Source: Scleromatobacter sp038243995
GTDB taxonomy: Bacteria > Pseudomonadota > Gammaproteobacteria > Burkholderiales > Burkholderiaceae_C
NCBI GenBank assembly: GCA_038243995.1
Contig: JBBRTV010000017.1
Coordinates: forward strand, 1-64,000
Length of the DNA: 64,000 bases
Direction of reading: 5' to 3'
Shown: in pieces, positions 51,476 to 60,164 of the stretch
Numbering within the stretch: the stretch's first letter is position 1
Layout of the letters: each line of letters begins with the position of its first letter
Program-made: the position numbers and the translations under genes
The notes under the pieces: model-generated
What the model was told of the DNA's origin: nothing
Databases searched by the model: none
The model's input: the letters and a program-made list of their open reading frames with translations, nothing else

Positions 51476-53401
51476 ATGCAGCGGTCGGGGATCGGCCTCG
51501 TGCGCCCGCCCGGGCGCAGGCGCGCAAGCGTCGCCGCGGCGGTATTGACGGCGGCCTGCTGGGCCGCGCCGACCCGGGCGGCGCCTGCTTCGGCGCCGCA
51601 AGCCGATGCGGCAGCGGCACCGCTCCCGGCGCCGCGCGGGCAGGTCGAGATCCGGTTCGAACAGGACGCCGCGCACCGACTGCTGGTGCGCTACCGTGCG
51701 CCGGCCGGGGTGTCGCACCTCGACTTCATGCTGCACGATCCCCGCATCGACACGGTCTTTCGGACGCCGATGTTCGAACCCCTGGACGGTTGCGCCGTGC
51801 TCGTGCCGGGTGGCATAGACCTGCGTCATGACACGGCCTGCGAGGACGGCGCCACGTTCGCCGTGCGGCCGCGCGCGCTGGCGCTGAACGCCTTCAGCGA
51901 GCCCGCGCAGCCCAGCAGCGACGGCGGCGTGTTGTTCTACACCGGCTACTACGCCGCGGCGGCCCGCGATCTCGACCTGCGCTGGACCTTCGTGCCCGAA
52001 CGCGGCGGCTACGTCGTCGACGACGGCGCCTTGCGGGCGACCACGGTGTCGCTCGCGCTCCGTACGCCGGTCGAGGGCCAGCCTCCCGCCGGCCTCCTGC
52101 GCGATTCCGAGGCGTGGCTGCGCCAGCTGCACGCGTTGAACTACGTGTACCTGGGGCGCACGCCGACGGAGTCGGCCGAGGGCCTGCTCTGGGTGCGCGA
52201 CCCGGCGCTGCCGCGGGCCGTCGTCGACGTCGTCGGCAGCGCGGCGCGCGTGGCCTGGCAGGGCTACGCCGAAGGCGCGCGGGCGGTTCCGGCCGGGCGT
52301 GCGGCGATCGTCGTGCTGCGCGCGCCGGCCGGTAGCGAGATCACGGAGTTCCATGGCGATCGCTCCGAAGGCCGCATGTTGCGTCTGTCGTTCATCGACC
52401 CGGTCGAGGCGCCTTCCGGCGCCCAGGTCGAGCGCTGGGGCGGCTTCGTGGCGCACGAGATCGCGCACCTCTGGAACAGCGGCGTCTTCGAATCCGACCA
52501 TGCCGAGCCGTGGTTGCACGAAGGGGACGCCGACTGGGCCAGCCTCAACGTGCTGCACCGCGCCGGCATGGTGTCGGACGCGTCGATGGCGCGGCGCCTG
52601 GAACTGGCCGTCAACACCTGCCTGGTCGTGCGCGGCGACGATCCCGCCTGGTCGTTCCCCAAAGGCTGGCGCGAGCAGCGCGACGATCCCTACGCGTGCG
52701 GCCTCGCCCTGCAATTCCTCGGCTGGGCCGAGTGGCATCGACGCGATCCCGCGTCCATCGAGTCGCCGCTCGCGCGCTGGGGCGAGTTGCACCGGCGCTT
52801 CCCGGAGCTGGGCCCGGTCGGCTTTTCCGCCTTCTCCGACGAAGCCGGCAAGCCCTTGATGCACGAGCTGCTGCTGGACGACCAGACGCCGTTCGCCAGC
52901 ACCTATCGCCGGGATCTGTCCGGCCTGCTGCCGGTGCAGACGATCACGGGCGAGTTTCCCGATGCCGCGTTGCGCGAACGGATCGCGCGCAGGCTGTTCG
53001 GCCTGCTGGGTCGTGGCGATTGCGATGATCTGAGCTTCTCGACCTGGATCGGGTCGGGCGAAATCGAGATCGACAAGTCGTCGCGCTGCCGCGCGCTTCC
53101 CGCGGGGGCGCACGTCACGACGATCGCGGGCGAACGCGTCATGGGCAAGCCGAGCGCGACGTGGCTCGCCATGCAGCGCCAGTGCGCCGACGCCGCGCGC
53201 GTCAGGATCGGATTCGCGGATCACGATCCGGTGCTCGTGCGCTGCCCCGCCGATCCGGCCGGCGCCCCGGTCGGCCTCCGCCTGCCGGTCGACGTGCTGC
53301 GCCGCCTGCAGCTCATGCCGCCGCCCCGCTACGCCAGCACGGCGGCCGCGGCCATCCTGCCAGTCGAGCGGATGCCGTCGTCGGCGGCTGCGTCTCGCTG
53401 A
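51476..53401 (+). CDS. Secreted gluzincin-type metallopeptidase-like protein
   Basis: A 641-residue protein with an N-terminal signal (RRRASVAAAVLTAACWAAPTRAAPA) and an M1/M61-like layout: a beta-rich first half (to about residue 280), then GGFVAHEIAHLWNSG with HEIAH at 327-331 and the third ligand Glu349 in WLHEGDADW (17 residues between), then a helical C-terminal half. Motif spacing is one short of the x18 of M1 peptidases. It starts two bases after the liuC stop (a GTG at 51464 would overlap), inside the liu operon, though nothing in leucine breakdown calls for a periplasmic peptidase. Function unknown. Confidence 0.75.
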   Translation: MQRSGIGLVRPPGRRRASVAAAVLTAACWAAPTRAAPASAPQADAAAAPLPAPRGQVEIRFEQDAAHRLLVRYRAPAGVSHLDFMLHDPRIDTVFRTPMFEPLDGCAVLVPGGIDLRHDTACEDGATFAVRPRALALNAFSEPAQPSSDGGVLFYTGYYAAAARDLDLRWTFVPERGGYVVDDGALRATTVSLALRTPVEGQPPAGLLRDSEAWLRQLHALNYVYLGRTPTESAEGLLWVRDPALPRAVVDVVGSAARVAWQGYAEGARAVPAGRAAIVVLRAPAGSEITEFHGDRSEGRMLRLSFIDPVEAPSGAQVERWGGFVAHEIAHLWNSGVFESDHAEPWLHEGDADWASLNVLHRAGMVSDASMARRLELAVNTCLVVRGDDPAWSFPKGWREQRDDPYACGLALQFLGWAEWHRRDPASIESPLARWGELHRRFPELGPVGFSAFSDEAGKPLMHELLLDDQTPFASTYRRDLSGLLPVQTITGEFPDAALRERIARRLFGLLGRGDCDDLSFSTWIGSGEIEIDKSSRCRALPAGAHVTTIAGERVMGKPSATWLAMQRQCADAARVRIGFADHDPVLVRCPADPAGAPVGLRLPVDVLRRLQLMPPPRYASTAAAAILPVERMPSSAAASR

Positions 53402-53411
53402 CCGTCACGCC

Positions 53412-53558
53412 ATGACCCTGTCCGGATTTCCCCATGCCCTGCTCGGCTTCGCCGATCGCGAGAATTCGCTTTTGTCCACCCAGATCCTGATCGCCCGTCG
53501 CGCCACCGAGCGCGCCGCGCACGCAGGCGAGTCCACCGCGGAGACTTCCCATGTTTGA
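53412..53558 (+). CDS. Small ORF (48 residues) overlapping the liuD start
   Basis: ATG at 53412 opens a 48-codon frame, MTLSGFPHALLGFADRENSL and on to TSHV, whose stop TGA lies inside the first codons of liuD (8-base overlap, ATGTTTGA). It fills the whole 149-base gap between the peptidase gene and liuD. No family is recognised; it might act as a coupling leader for liuD or be chance. No strong ribosome site. Confidence 0.3.
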   Translation: MTLSGFPHALLGFADRENSLLSTQILIARRATERAAHAGESTAETSHV

Positions 53559-55572
53559 AAAGATCCTCATCGCCAACCGCGGTGAAATCGCCTGCCGCGT
53601 CGCCGCCACCGCCCGCCGGCTCGGCGTGCGCAGCGTCGCCGTCTACTCCGATGCCGACGCGCGCGCGCGCCATGTGGCCGCCTGCGACGAGGCGGTGCAC
53701 ATCGGCGGGCCGTCGCCGCGCGACAGCTACCTGCGCTGGGAACGCATCATCGATGCCGCGAAGGCCACCGGCGCGCAGGCGATCCATCCCGGCTACGGCT
53801 TCCTCAGCGAGAACGAGGAGTTCGCGCAGGCATGCGCCGATGCCGGCATCGCCTTCATCGGCCCGCCGCCAGGGGCGATCCGCGCGATGGGGTTGAAGGC
53901 GGAATCGAAGCAGCTCATGGAGAAGGCCGGCGTACCGCTGGTGCCGGGCTACCACGCGGCCGACCAGGATCCCGTCCTGCTCCGGCGCGAGGCAGATCGC
54001 ATCGGCTATCCGGTGCTGATCAAGGCGAGCGCCGGCGGCGGCGGCAAGGGCATGCGGGCCGTGCTGTCGGCCGCGGACTTCGCGACCGCGCTGGCATCGT
54101 GCAAGCGCGAGGCGATCAACAGCTTCGGCGACGACGCCGTGCTGATCGAGCGCTACGTGCAAGCGCCGCGCCACATCGAAATCCAGGTATTTTTCGACGG
54201 CCATGGCAACGGGGTCTACCTGTTCGAGCGCGACTGTTCGGTGCAGCGGCGCCACCAGAAGGTGCTCGAGGAAGCGCCTGCGCCGGGCATGACGCCCGAA
54301 CGGCGGCGCGAGATGGGCGAGGCCGCGGTCGCCGCGGCCCGTGCCGTCAATTACGTCGGCGCCGGCACGGTCGAGTTCATCTGCGAGCAGGACGGCCGCT
54401 TCTACTTCATGGAGATGAACACCCGACTGCAGGTCGAACATCCGGTGACGGAGGCGATCAGCGGCCACGACCTGGTCGAGTGGCAACTGCGCGTCGCCTC
54501 CGGCGAGAAGCTGCCGGCGACGCAGGCAGACCTGAAGATCCGCGGCCATGCGATCGAGGCGCGTATCTGCGCCGAGAATCCCGAGGCGAACTTCCTGCCG
54601 GCGACGGGCACGCTGTCGGTGCTGAAGTGGCCGGCCCACGTGAGCTTTCGCCGCAATGCGGACGGCGAAGGCTTCCACGATCCGGCACCGGTGCGCGTCG
54701 ACACGGGCGTCGACGAAGGCGACGCGATCACCCCGTACTACGACTCGATGATCGCCAAGCTGATCGTCTGGGGTGAAGACCGCGAACAAGCCCTGGCTCG
54801 CCTGGACGCGGCGCTCGCCGCCACGCACGTCGCAGGGGTCGTGAACAACGTCGCGTTCCTGCGCCGGGTCGCCCGCACGCCGTCGTTCTCGCAGGCGCTG
54901 CTCGACACCGCGTTGATCGAGCGCGAGCGCGACCATTTGTTCGGCCAGCAGGGATTGCCGCTGGACGAGGTGGCCGCCGGCGTCGTCGCCCGCACGCTGG
55001 CGCTGCAGCAGGCGTCCGTCGATGCCGACCCATGGTCGCGTCGCGACGGCTGGCGGCTGCACGGCGTGTCGGTGCAGCGCTTCGACCTCGAATGGCAGGG
55101 TGAGTCGCTGGAGGTGCTGCTGAAGTCGCAGCACGGCGGCGGGGCGTTGCTGCAGGTCGGCGACGCGGTGCTGTCGTTCGAGGCGCGGGCGCTGGGCGGC
55201 GACCGGTTCGACGTCGTGCTGGGCGCCGGCGCCACCACGCGCCGCCTGCCGCTGACCGTCTACCAGGTGGGCGAGCAGGTGTCCGTGTTCGCCGCGAACG
55301 GCAGCGCGCAGGTCAGGGTGGTCGACACGCTCTCCCACGCCGGCGAGGGCCACGCGGAGGCCGGGCGACTCACGGCGCCGATGCCCGGCAAGGTCATCGC
55401 CTACCTGGTCAAGGCCGGCGACGCGATCAAGGCCGGACAGCCGCTGGCCGTACTCGAAGCGATGAAAATGGAGCACACCATCGCCGCGCCGCGCGACGGC
55501 ACCGTCGCGGAGCTGCTGTTCACCCCGGGTGACCAGGTCAGCGAAGGCGGCGAACTTCTCACGTTGGAGTGA
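53551..55572 (+). CDS. liuD: Methylcrotonoyl-CoA carboxylase, biotin-carrying subunit
   Basis: A 673-residue biotin carboxylase plus carrier. It opens MFEKILIANRGEIACRVAAT, has the ATP-grasp GGGGKGMR near residue 165, MEMNTRLQVEHPVTE near 290, and the C-terminal biotinyl domain with LEAMKMEHTI (Lys biotinylated). Works with LiuB. Its stop overlaps a possible GTG start of liuE. Confidence 0.96.
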   Translation: MFEKILIANRGEIACRVAATARRLGVRSVAVYSDADARARHVAACDEAVHIGGPSPRDSYLRWERIIDAAKATGAQAIHPGYGFLSENEEFAQACADAGIAFIGPPPGAIRAMGLKAESKQLMEKAGVPLVPGYHAADQDPVLLRREADRIGYPVLIKASAGGGGKGMRAVLSAADFATALASCKREAINSFGDDAVLIERYVQAPRHIEIQVFFDGHGNGVYLFERDCSVQRRHQKVLEEAPAPGMTPERRREMGEAAVAAARAVNYVGAGTVEFICEQDGRFYFMEMNTRLQVEHPVTEAISGHDLVEWQLRVASGEKLPATQADLKIRGHAIEARICAENPEANFLPATGTLSVLKWPAHVSFRRNADGEGFHDPAPVRVDTGVDEGDAITPYYDSMIAKLIVWGEDREQALARLDAALAATHVAGVVNNVAFLRRVARTPSFSQALLDTALIERERDHLFGQQGLPLDEVAAGVVARTLALQQASVDADPWSRRDGWRLHGVSVQRFDLEWQGESLEVLLKSQHGGGALLQVGDAVLSFEARALGGDRFDVVLGAGATTRRLPLTVYQVGEQVSVFAANGSAQVRVVDTLSHAGEGHAEAGRLTAPMPGKVIAYLVKAGDAIKAGQPLAVLEAMKMEHTIAAPRDGTVAELLFTPGDQVSEGGELLTLE

Positions 55573-55577
55573 CCAGG

Positions 55578-56510
55578 ATGCCCAAGCTGCCCGAGTTCGT
55601 GAAGATCGTCGACGTCGGTCCGCGCGACGGCCTGCAGAACGAGAAGGAACCCGTCTCCGCCGCGGACAAGATCGCGCTCGTCGGCCTGCTGCAGGACGCG
55701 GGGCTGCGCGAGATCGAGGTCACCAGCTTCGTCAGCCCGAAGTGGGTGCCGCAGATGGCCGACGCGCTCGAGGTGATGGCGGGCATCGTCCGCAAGCCCG
55801 GGGTGCGCTACTCGGTGCTGACGCCCAACATGAAGGGCTGGGAATCGGCCGTCGCGACGCGGCCCGATGAGATCGTCGTCTTCGGCGCCGCGAGCGAGGC
55901 GTTCAGCCAGAAGAACATCAACTGCTCCATCGCCGAATCGATCGAGCGCTTCGCGCCGGTCGTGGCGGCCGCACGCGTGGCGGGCATGAAGGTGCGCGGC
56001 GCGATCTCGTGCGCGCTCGGCTGCCCGTACGAAGGCGAGGTCGCTCCGGAGCGGGTCGGCATGGTCGCCCGGCTGATGCGCGACATCGGCGTGCAGCACG
56101 TGGGCGTCGCCGACACCATCGGCGTGGGCACGCCGCTCAAGGTGCGCGCCGCGATGCGGGCCGCGCTGGCGTACTACCCCGTCGAGGAGGTCAGCGGTCA
56201 TTTCCACGACACCTACGGCCAGGCGCTGTCCAACATCTACGAATGCCTGCAACTCGGCATCCACACGTTCGACACGAGCGTCTCCGGCCTGGGCGGCTGT
56301 CCGTACGCGAAGGGTGCGACGGGCAATGTCGCGACGGAGGACGTGGTCTATCTCCTGCACGGCCTCGGCATCCAGACGGGCATAGCTCTCGATCGGCTCG
56401 TCGACGCCGGCGCGTTCATCAGCCGCGCGATCGGCAAGCCGAACGGCTCGCGCGCCGCGCGCGCGCTGCTCGCCAGGCGCGCTACTGTCGCCACCGCCGG
56501 AGGCGCCTGA
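55578..56510 (+). CDS. liuE: Hydroxymethylglutaryl-CoA lyase
   Basis: Splits HMG-CoA into acetoacetate and acetyl-CoA, the last step of leucine breakdown. A 310-residue TIM-barrel: VDVGPRDGLQNEKEPV at the start, VTSFVSPKWVPQMAD, GHFHDTYGQALSN with metal ligands His-x-His, and the signature Cys in VSGLGGCPYAKGATGNVATE. ATG at 55578 has GGAG 9 bases upstream; GTG at 55569 overlapping the liuD stop is the alternative. Confidence 0.95.
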   Translation: MPKLPEFVKIVDVGPRDGLQNEKEPVSAADKIALVGLLQDAGLREIEVTSFVSPKWVPQMADALEVMAGIVRKPGVRYSVLTPNMKGWESAVATRPDEIVVFGAASEAFSQKNINCSIAESIERFAPVVAAARVAGMKVRGAISCALGCPYEGEVAPERVGMVARLMRDIGVQHVGVADTIGVGTPLKVRAAMRAALAYYPVEEVSGHFHDTYGQALSNIYECLQLGIHTFDTSVSGLGGCPYAKGATGNVATEDVVYLLHGLGIQTGIALDRLVDAGAFISRAIGKPNGSRAARALLARRATVATAGGA

Positions 56511-57019
56511 TGGAAGCCGCCCCGACCCCCGTGTCCGAGCGCCCTGAAGGCTTCCAGCGCGTCGAGCGCGAACTGCTGCGGCTCGGTCATCCGCACGCGC
56601 CGCGCTTTCTCGCGGTGGCCGCGCGTACTTCGCAGGAGGCCGCCGATGCGCTGGGCGTCGAGATCGGGCAGATCGCCAAGAGCGTGATCTTCCGCCGCAA
56701 GGCCGACGCGGTCGCGGTACTGGTCGTCACCTCGGGCGACCGCCGTGTCGACGAAGAGAAGGTCGCGCTCATCGTGGGCGCGATCGGCCGCGCGGATGCC
56801 GACTTCGTCAAGGCGAAGACAGGCTTCACGATCGGCGGCGTGGCGCCGCTCGCGCACGCGACGCGGGTGGTGACGATCATCGACCGCGACCTGGCGCGCT
56901 TCGATACGATCTGGGCGGCCGCCGGCCATCCCAACGGCGTGTTCCCGATGTCGCCCGCCGAGCTCGAACTGTTGACCGGCGCGCCCGTGCACGATGTCGT
57001 GCAGGTGCCGATCGCATGA
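56510..57019 (+). CDS. YbaK/EbsC (ProX-like) aminoacyl-tRNA editing protein
   Basis: A 169-residue single editing domain: TSQEAADALGVEIGQIAKSV, the conserved Lys-containing FVKAKTGFTIGGVAPLAHAT and a closing HDVVQVPIA. Such proteins deacylate mischarged tRNAs (YbaK: Cys-tRNA-Pro). The substrate is not evident here. The ATG overlaps the liuE stop by one base (TGATG), so it belongs to the operon. Confidence 0.88.
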   Translation: MEAAPTPVSERPEGFQRVERELLRLGHPHAPRFLAVAARTSQEAADALGVEIGQIAKSVIFRRKADAVAVLVVTSGDRRVDEEKVALIVGAIGRADADFVKAKTGFTIGGVAPLAHATRVVTIIDRDLARFDTIWAAAGHPNGVFPMSPAELELLTGAPVHDVVQVPIA

Positions 57020-57023
57020 CGCC

Positions 57024-57281
57024 ATGACCGACATCTTCGACGACGCCACCGGCCCCGGCCCGGCGCCCAGGACCGCCTATTTCGTGGCGCGCCTGGCTGC
57101 CATCGGCGCCGACGCGCCGGTGCCGTCGCCGTGCATCGACGTCTGCCGCATCGACGCCGCGACCGGCGTCTGCGTTGGCTGCCGCCGCACGCTCGACGAG
57201 ATTGCCGCGTGGAGCCGGATGGACGACGCCGGCAAGCGCGCCGTCTGGGCACTGTTGCCCGGCCGCGTGCCGGCCGCCTGA
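57024..57281 (+). CDS. DUF1289 domain protein
   Basis: An 85-residue protein with the four-Cys DUF1289 signature PSPCIDVCRIDAATGVC and VGCRRTLDEIAAWSRM, a presumed metal-binding module of unknown function frequent in Proteobacteria. It starts four bases after the YbaK-like stop. Confidence 0.85.
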   Translation: MTDIFDDATGPGPAPRTAYFVARLAAIGADAPVPSPCIDVCRIDAATGVCVGCRRTLDEIAAWSRMDDAGKRAVWALLPGRVPAA

Positions 57282-57297
57282 GAAGCAGGGAACCTCC

Positions 57298-57894
57298 ATG
57301 CAACGCCTGATCTTCGATTTCGACGTCGTCTCGCCCTACGCCTATCTCGCCTTCGAGCGCCTGCCACAGGCGCTCGAAGGGGTCTCGCACTATGTCGAGT
57401 ACCGGCCGGTGCTGTTCGCCGGCCTGCTCAAGGCCTGGGGCAACGTGGCGCCGGTGGACGTGGCGCCGAAGAAGGCGTGGTTGTTCCGCCAATGCGCCTG
57501 GATCGCTGCGCAGGAAGGAGTCGCGTTCGCGCCGCCCGAGCCGCATCCGTTCAATCCGCTCGCGTTGCTGCGGCTCGTGATCGCCAGCGCACCGAAGGGG
57601 CAGGCGCCCAACCGGCGCGTCGTCGAACTGGCGATGCGCCACGTGTGGGCGCGCCACGGCGGGGATCCGAACGACCCGGCCGCGCTGGCGTTGCTGACCG
57701 CCGCCGTCGACCCGGTGCGCGACCCGCGCGGCGACGAGGTCAAGGCCGAGTTGCACGAGCGCACCGCGCAAGCCGTACGGGGTGGTGTATTCGGCGTTCC
57801 GTTCTTCCGGCTCGACGATGGCCAGGCGTTCTGGGGCCAGGACTCGCTGCCGATGCTGGCGGACGCGATGCACAGAGGCTGCGCGCCCGCCTGA
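57298..57894 (+). CDS. DsbA-family 2-hydroxychromene-2-carboxylate isomerase-like protein
   Basis: A 198-residue thioredoxin-fold protein of the kappa-GST/HCCA isomerase group: LIFDFDVVSPYAYLAFERLP (Ser at the position of the glutathione-activating residue), APKKAWLFRQCAWIAAQEGV, PHPFNPLALLRL and GVFGVPFFRLDDGQAFWGQD. Lacks a CxxC, so not a disulfide oxidase. It ends the liu operon run, 16 bases after the DUF1289 gene. Substrate unknown. Confidence 0.85.
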   Translation: MQRLIFDFDVVSPYAYLAFERLPQALEGVSHYVEYRPVLFAGLLKAWGNVAPVDVAPKKAWLFRQCAWIAAQEGVAFAPPEPHPFNPLALLRLVIASAPKGQAPNRRVVELAMRHVWARHGGDPNDPAALALLTAAVDPVRDPRGDEVKAELHERTAQAVRGGVFGVPFFRLDDGQAFWGQDSLPMLADAMHRGCAPA

Positions 57895-58144
57895 GCTGGC
57901 GCGCGCGAGGCACGGGTCGGCCAGCGCACTTGACTGCGTCGGGGGCGCGCGGCGCGCGGGCCTCTGCTCGATCGGCGGGGTATGCACGGGCCGGTGTTTA
58001 CCCTCGCCACCCCCGTCACTCTCACGATGAGAAATGGAATCTCCGCGTTATCCCTCGCGCTGTAAGTTTCGTATCAGTCTCGCGTCAGAGTCGGGTCAGA
58101 GGGCTGTCCCACGATGCGCTGTAGATGCCCCCATTCCAGGAGGG

Positions 58145-58158
58145 TGTTGCATGCAACA
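58145..58158. promoter_or_regulatory. 14-bp palindrome before the MHS transporter
   Basis: TGTTGCATGCAACA is a perfect palindrome ending just before the AGGAGA ribosome site (58160-58165) of the transporter gene. Being at the 5' end of the coding unit it could be a repressor site or a small RNA hairpin. The rest of the 281-base gap (57895-58175) has GTCAG-type short repeats at about 58080-58100 and no gene. Confidence 0.4.
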
Positions 58159-58175
58159 ACAGGAGACATACATCC

Positions 58176-59864
58176 ATGGCCAGCACCATCGCGCAATCCG
58201 CGCCGATGACATCCGAGGAAAAGAAGGTCATCTTCGCTTCCTCCCTCGGCACCGTCTTCGAGTGGTACGACTTCTACCTCTACGGCTCGCTCGCCGTCAT
58301 CATCGGCAAGCAGTTCTTCTCGGGCCTCGATCCCTCCGCCGCGTTCATCGCCTCCCTGCTGGCGTTCGCGGCCGGCTTCTTCGTCCGGCCGTTCGGTGCG
58401 CTGGTCTTCGGTCGCCTCGGCGACATGATCGGTCGCAAGTACACCTTCCTGGTGACCATCCTGATCATGGGCATGTCGACATTCATCGTCGGCATCCTGC
58501 CCAGCTATGCCTCCATCGGCCCGGCCGCACCTATCATCCTCGTCGCATTGCGCATGCTGCAGGGCCTGGCCCTCGGCGGTGAGTACGGCGGTGCCGCGAC
58601 CTACGTGGCCGAGCACGCGCCGCACGGCAAGCGCGGCGCCTACACGTCGTGGATCCAGACCACGGCCACGCTCGGCCTGTTCCTGTCGCTGCTCGTGATC
58701 ATCGGCGTCAAGACCCTGCTCGGCGACGCCGCGTTCAACGACTACGGCTGGCGCATTCCGTTCATCGTCTCGATCGCCCTGCTCGCCGTCAGCGTGTGGA
58801 TCCGCCTGTCGATGAACGAGTCCCCCGCGTTCAAGAAGATGAAGGAAGAAGGCAAGACGTCCAAGGCGCCCCTGACCGAATCCTTCACGAAGTGGTCGAA
58901 CCTCAAGATCGTGCTGCTCGCGCTGTTCGGGCTCGTGGCCGGCCAGGGCGTCGTCTGGTATTCGGGCCAGTTCTACGCGCTGTTCTTCCTGACCAGTTCG
59001 CTCAAGGTCGACCCGACCACGGCGCAATACATGATCGCCGCCGCGCTGCTGCTCGGCACGCCGTTCTTCGTCATCTTCGGCACGCTGTCGGACAAGATCG
59101 GCCGCAAGCCTATCATCCTGGCCGGCATGTTCCTGGCCTGCGCGACCTACTTCCCGTTGTTCCATGCACTGGCCAACGCCGCCAATCCCGAACTCGCGCA
59201 AGCCCAGGCGGCTTCGCAGATCGTGGTGAAGGCCGATCCCGCGACCTGCTCGTTCCAGGGCAGCCCGGTGGCGCGCGAGGTCGACTTCACGTCCTCCTGC
59301 GACATCGCCAAGCGGGCGCTCACCGCCAATTCGGCCAGCTATTCGAACGAGCCGCTGCCGGCAGGCTCGCAGGCCACCATCACCATCGGCGACAAGACGC
59401 TGACGCCGCCCACCGGCACGCTGGCCGCAGGCGGGTTCAAGTTCGACGAAACGTCGGGCAAGGCCATCGCGGGCTTCAAGAAGGACGTCGCCGACGGCCT
59501 GAAGGCCGCCGGCTACCCGGCCAAGGCGAAGCCCATCTCCGCGTTCAGCGGGCAGTGGTGGTCGGTCGTCGGCCTGCTGTGGATCCTGATGATCTACGTC
59601 ACGATGGTCTACGGCCCGATCGCCGCGATGCTCGTCGAGCTGTTCCCGACCCGCATCCGCTACACGTCCATGAGCCTTCCGTACCACATCGGCAACGGCT
59701 GGTTCGGTGGCCTGCTGCCGTCGGTGACGTTCGCCATGGTCGCGCAGAACGGCAACATGTTCTACGGGCTCTGGTATCCCTTCTGGATCGCTGCCGTCTG
59801 TTTCGTCATCGGCCTGCTCTTCATCAAGGAAACCAGGAACGTCGACATCTATGCTCGCGACTGA
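58176..59864 (+). CDS. MFS transporter, metabolite:H+ symporter (MHS) type
   Basis: A 562-residue inner-membrane symporter. FASSLGTVFEWYDFYLYGSL and the loop FGRLGDMIGRKYTFL are MHS signatures (ProP, ShiA, KgtP group), and the twelve helices are recognisable. Compared with the usual 430-450 residues there is an insertion of about 120 residues (roughly 335-457) with two Cys (DPATCSFQGSPV, FTSSCDIAKRAL) in the loop before the tenth helix region. Substrate probably an organic acid or amino-acid-like solute, unproven. A terminator follows it. Confidence 0.88.
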   Translation: MASTIAQSAPMTSEEKKVIFASSLGTVFEWYDFYLYGSLAVIIGKQFFSGLDPSAAFIASLLAFAAGFFVRPFGALVFGRLGDMIGRKYTFLVTILIMGMSTFIVGILPSYASIGPAAPIILVALRMLQGLALGGEYGGAATYVAEHAPHGKRGAYTSWIQTTATLGLFLSLLVIIGVKTLLGDAAFNDYGWRIPFIVSIALLAVSVWIRLSMNESPAFKKMKEEGKTSKAPLTESFTKWSNLKIVLLALFGLVAGQGVVWYSGQFYALFFLTSSLKVDPTTAQYMIAAALLLGTPFFVIFGTLSDKIGRKPIILAGMFLACATYFPLFHALANAANPELAQAQAASQIVVKADPATCSFQGSPVAREVDFTSSCDIAKRALTANSASYSNEPLPAGSQATITIGDKTLTPPTGTLAAGGFKFDETSGKAIAGFKKDVADGLKAAGYPAKAKPISAFSGQWWSVVGLLWILMIYVTMVYGPIAAMLVELFPTRIRYTSMSLPYHIGNGWFGGLLPSVTFAMVAQNGNMFYGLWYPFWIAAVCFVIGLLFIKETRNVDIYARD

Positions 59865-59906
59865 GCCCGGACATCCGTTCTGCGCGCCCTAGGCGCGCCG
59901 AAGAAG

Positions 59907-59928
59907 ACGGCCCGCGAGGGCCGTTTTT
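59907..59928 (+). terminator. Rho-independent terminator after the MHS transporter
   Basis: ACGGCCC (59907-59913) and GGGCCGT (59918-59924) pair perfectly around loop GCGA, followed by TTTT, 43 bases after the transporter stop. Confidence 0.85.
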
Positions 59929-60164
59929 CCTTCCAGGAACCGATGTCCACCCCTTGTTTGCAAAGCCTTGTTTCGCGTACTGCGGCTGCAGGTATCGGCG
60001 CGCCGCCGGTGCCACAATGGTCGGTCACCGCACCGGCAAAACGACCGCGGGCGGGGATCCGTACGAGGGTGCGGATGCGACGCGGGCATGCGCTGCGGCT
60101 TCACGGTCGCCGGCTGCCGGGTGAGCGGGGCGACCGGATTTCGGCCCCGACGGTGGGGGTTGGA

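Noticed and set aside
58151..58582. ATG in the palindrome upstream of the transporter as an alternative start
   Set aside because: It is in another frame and reads Arg-rich shadow; ATG 58176 with AGGAGA is clearly the start.
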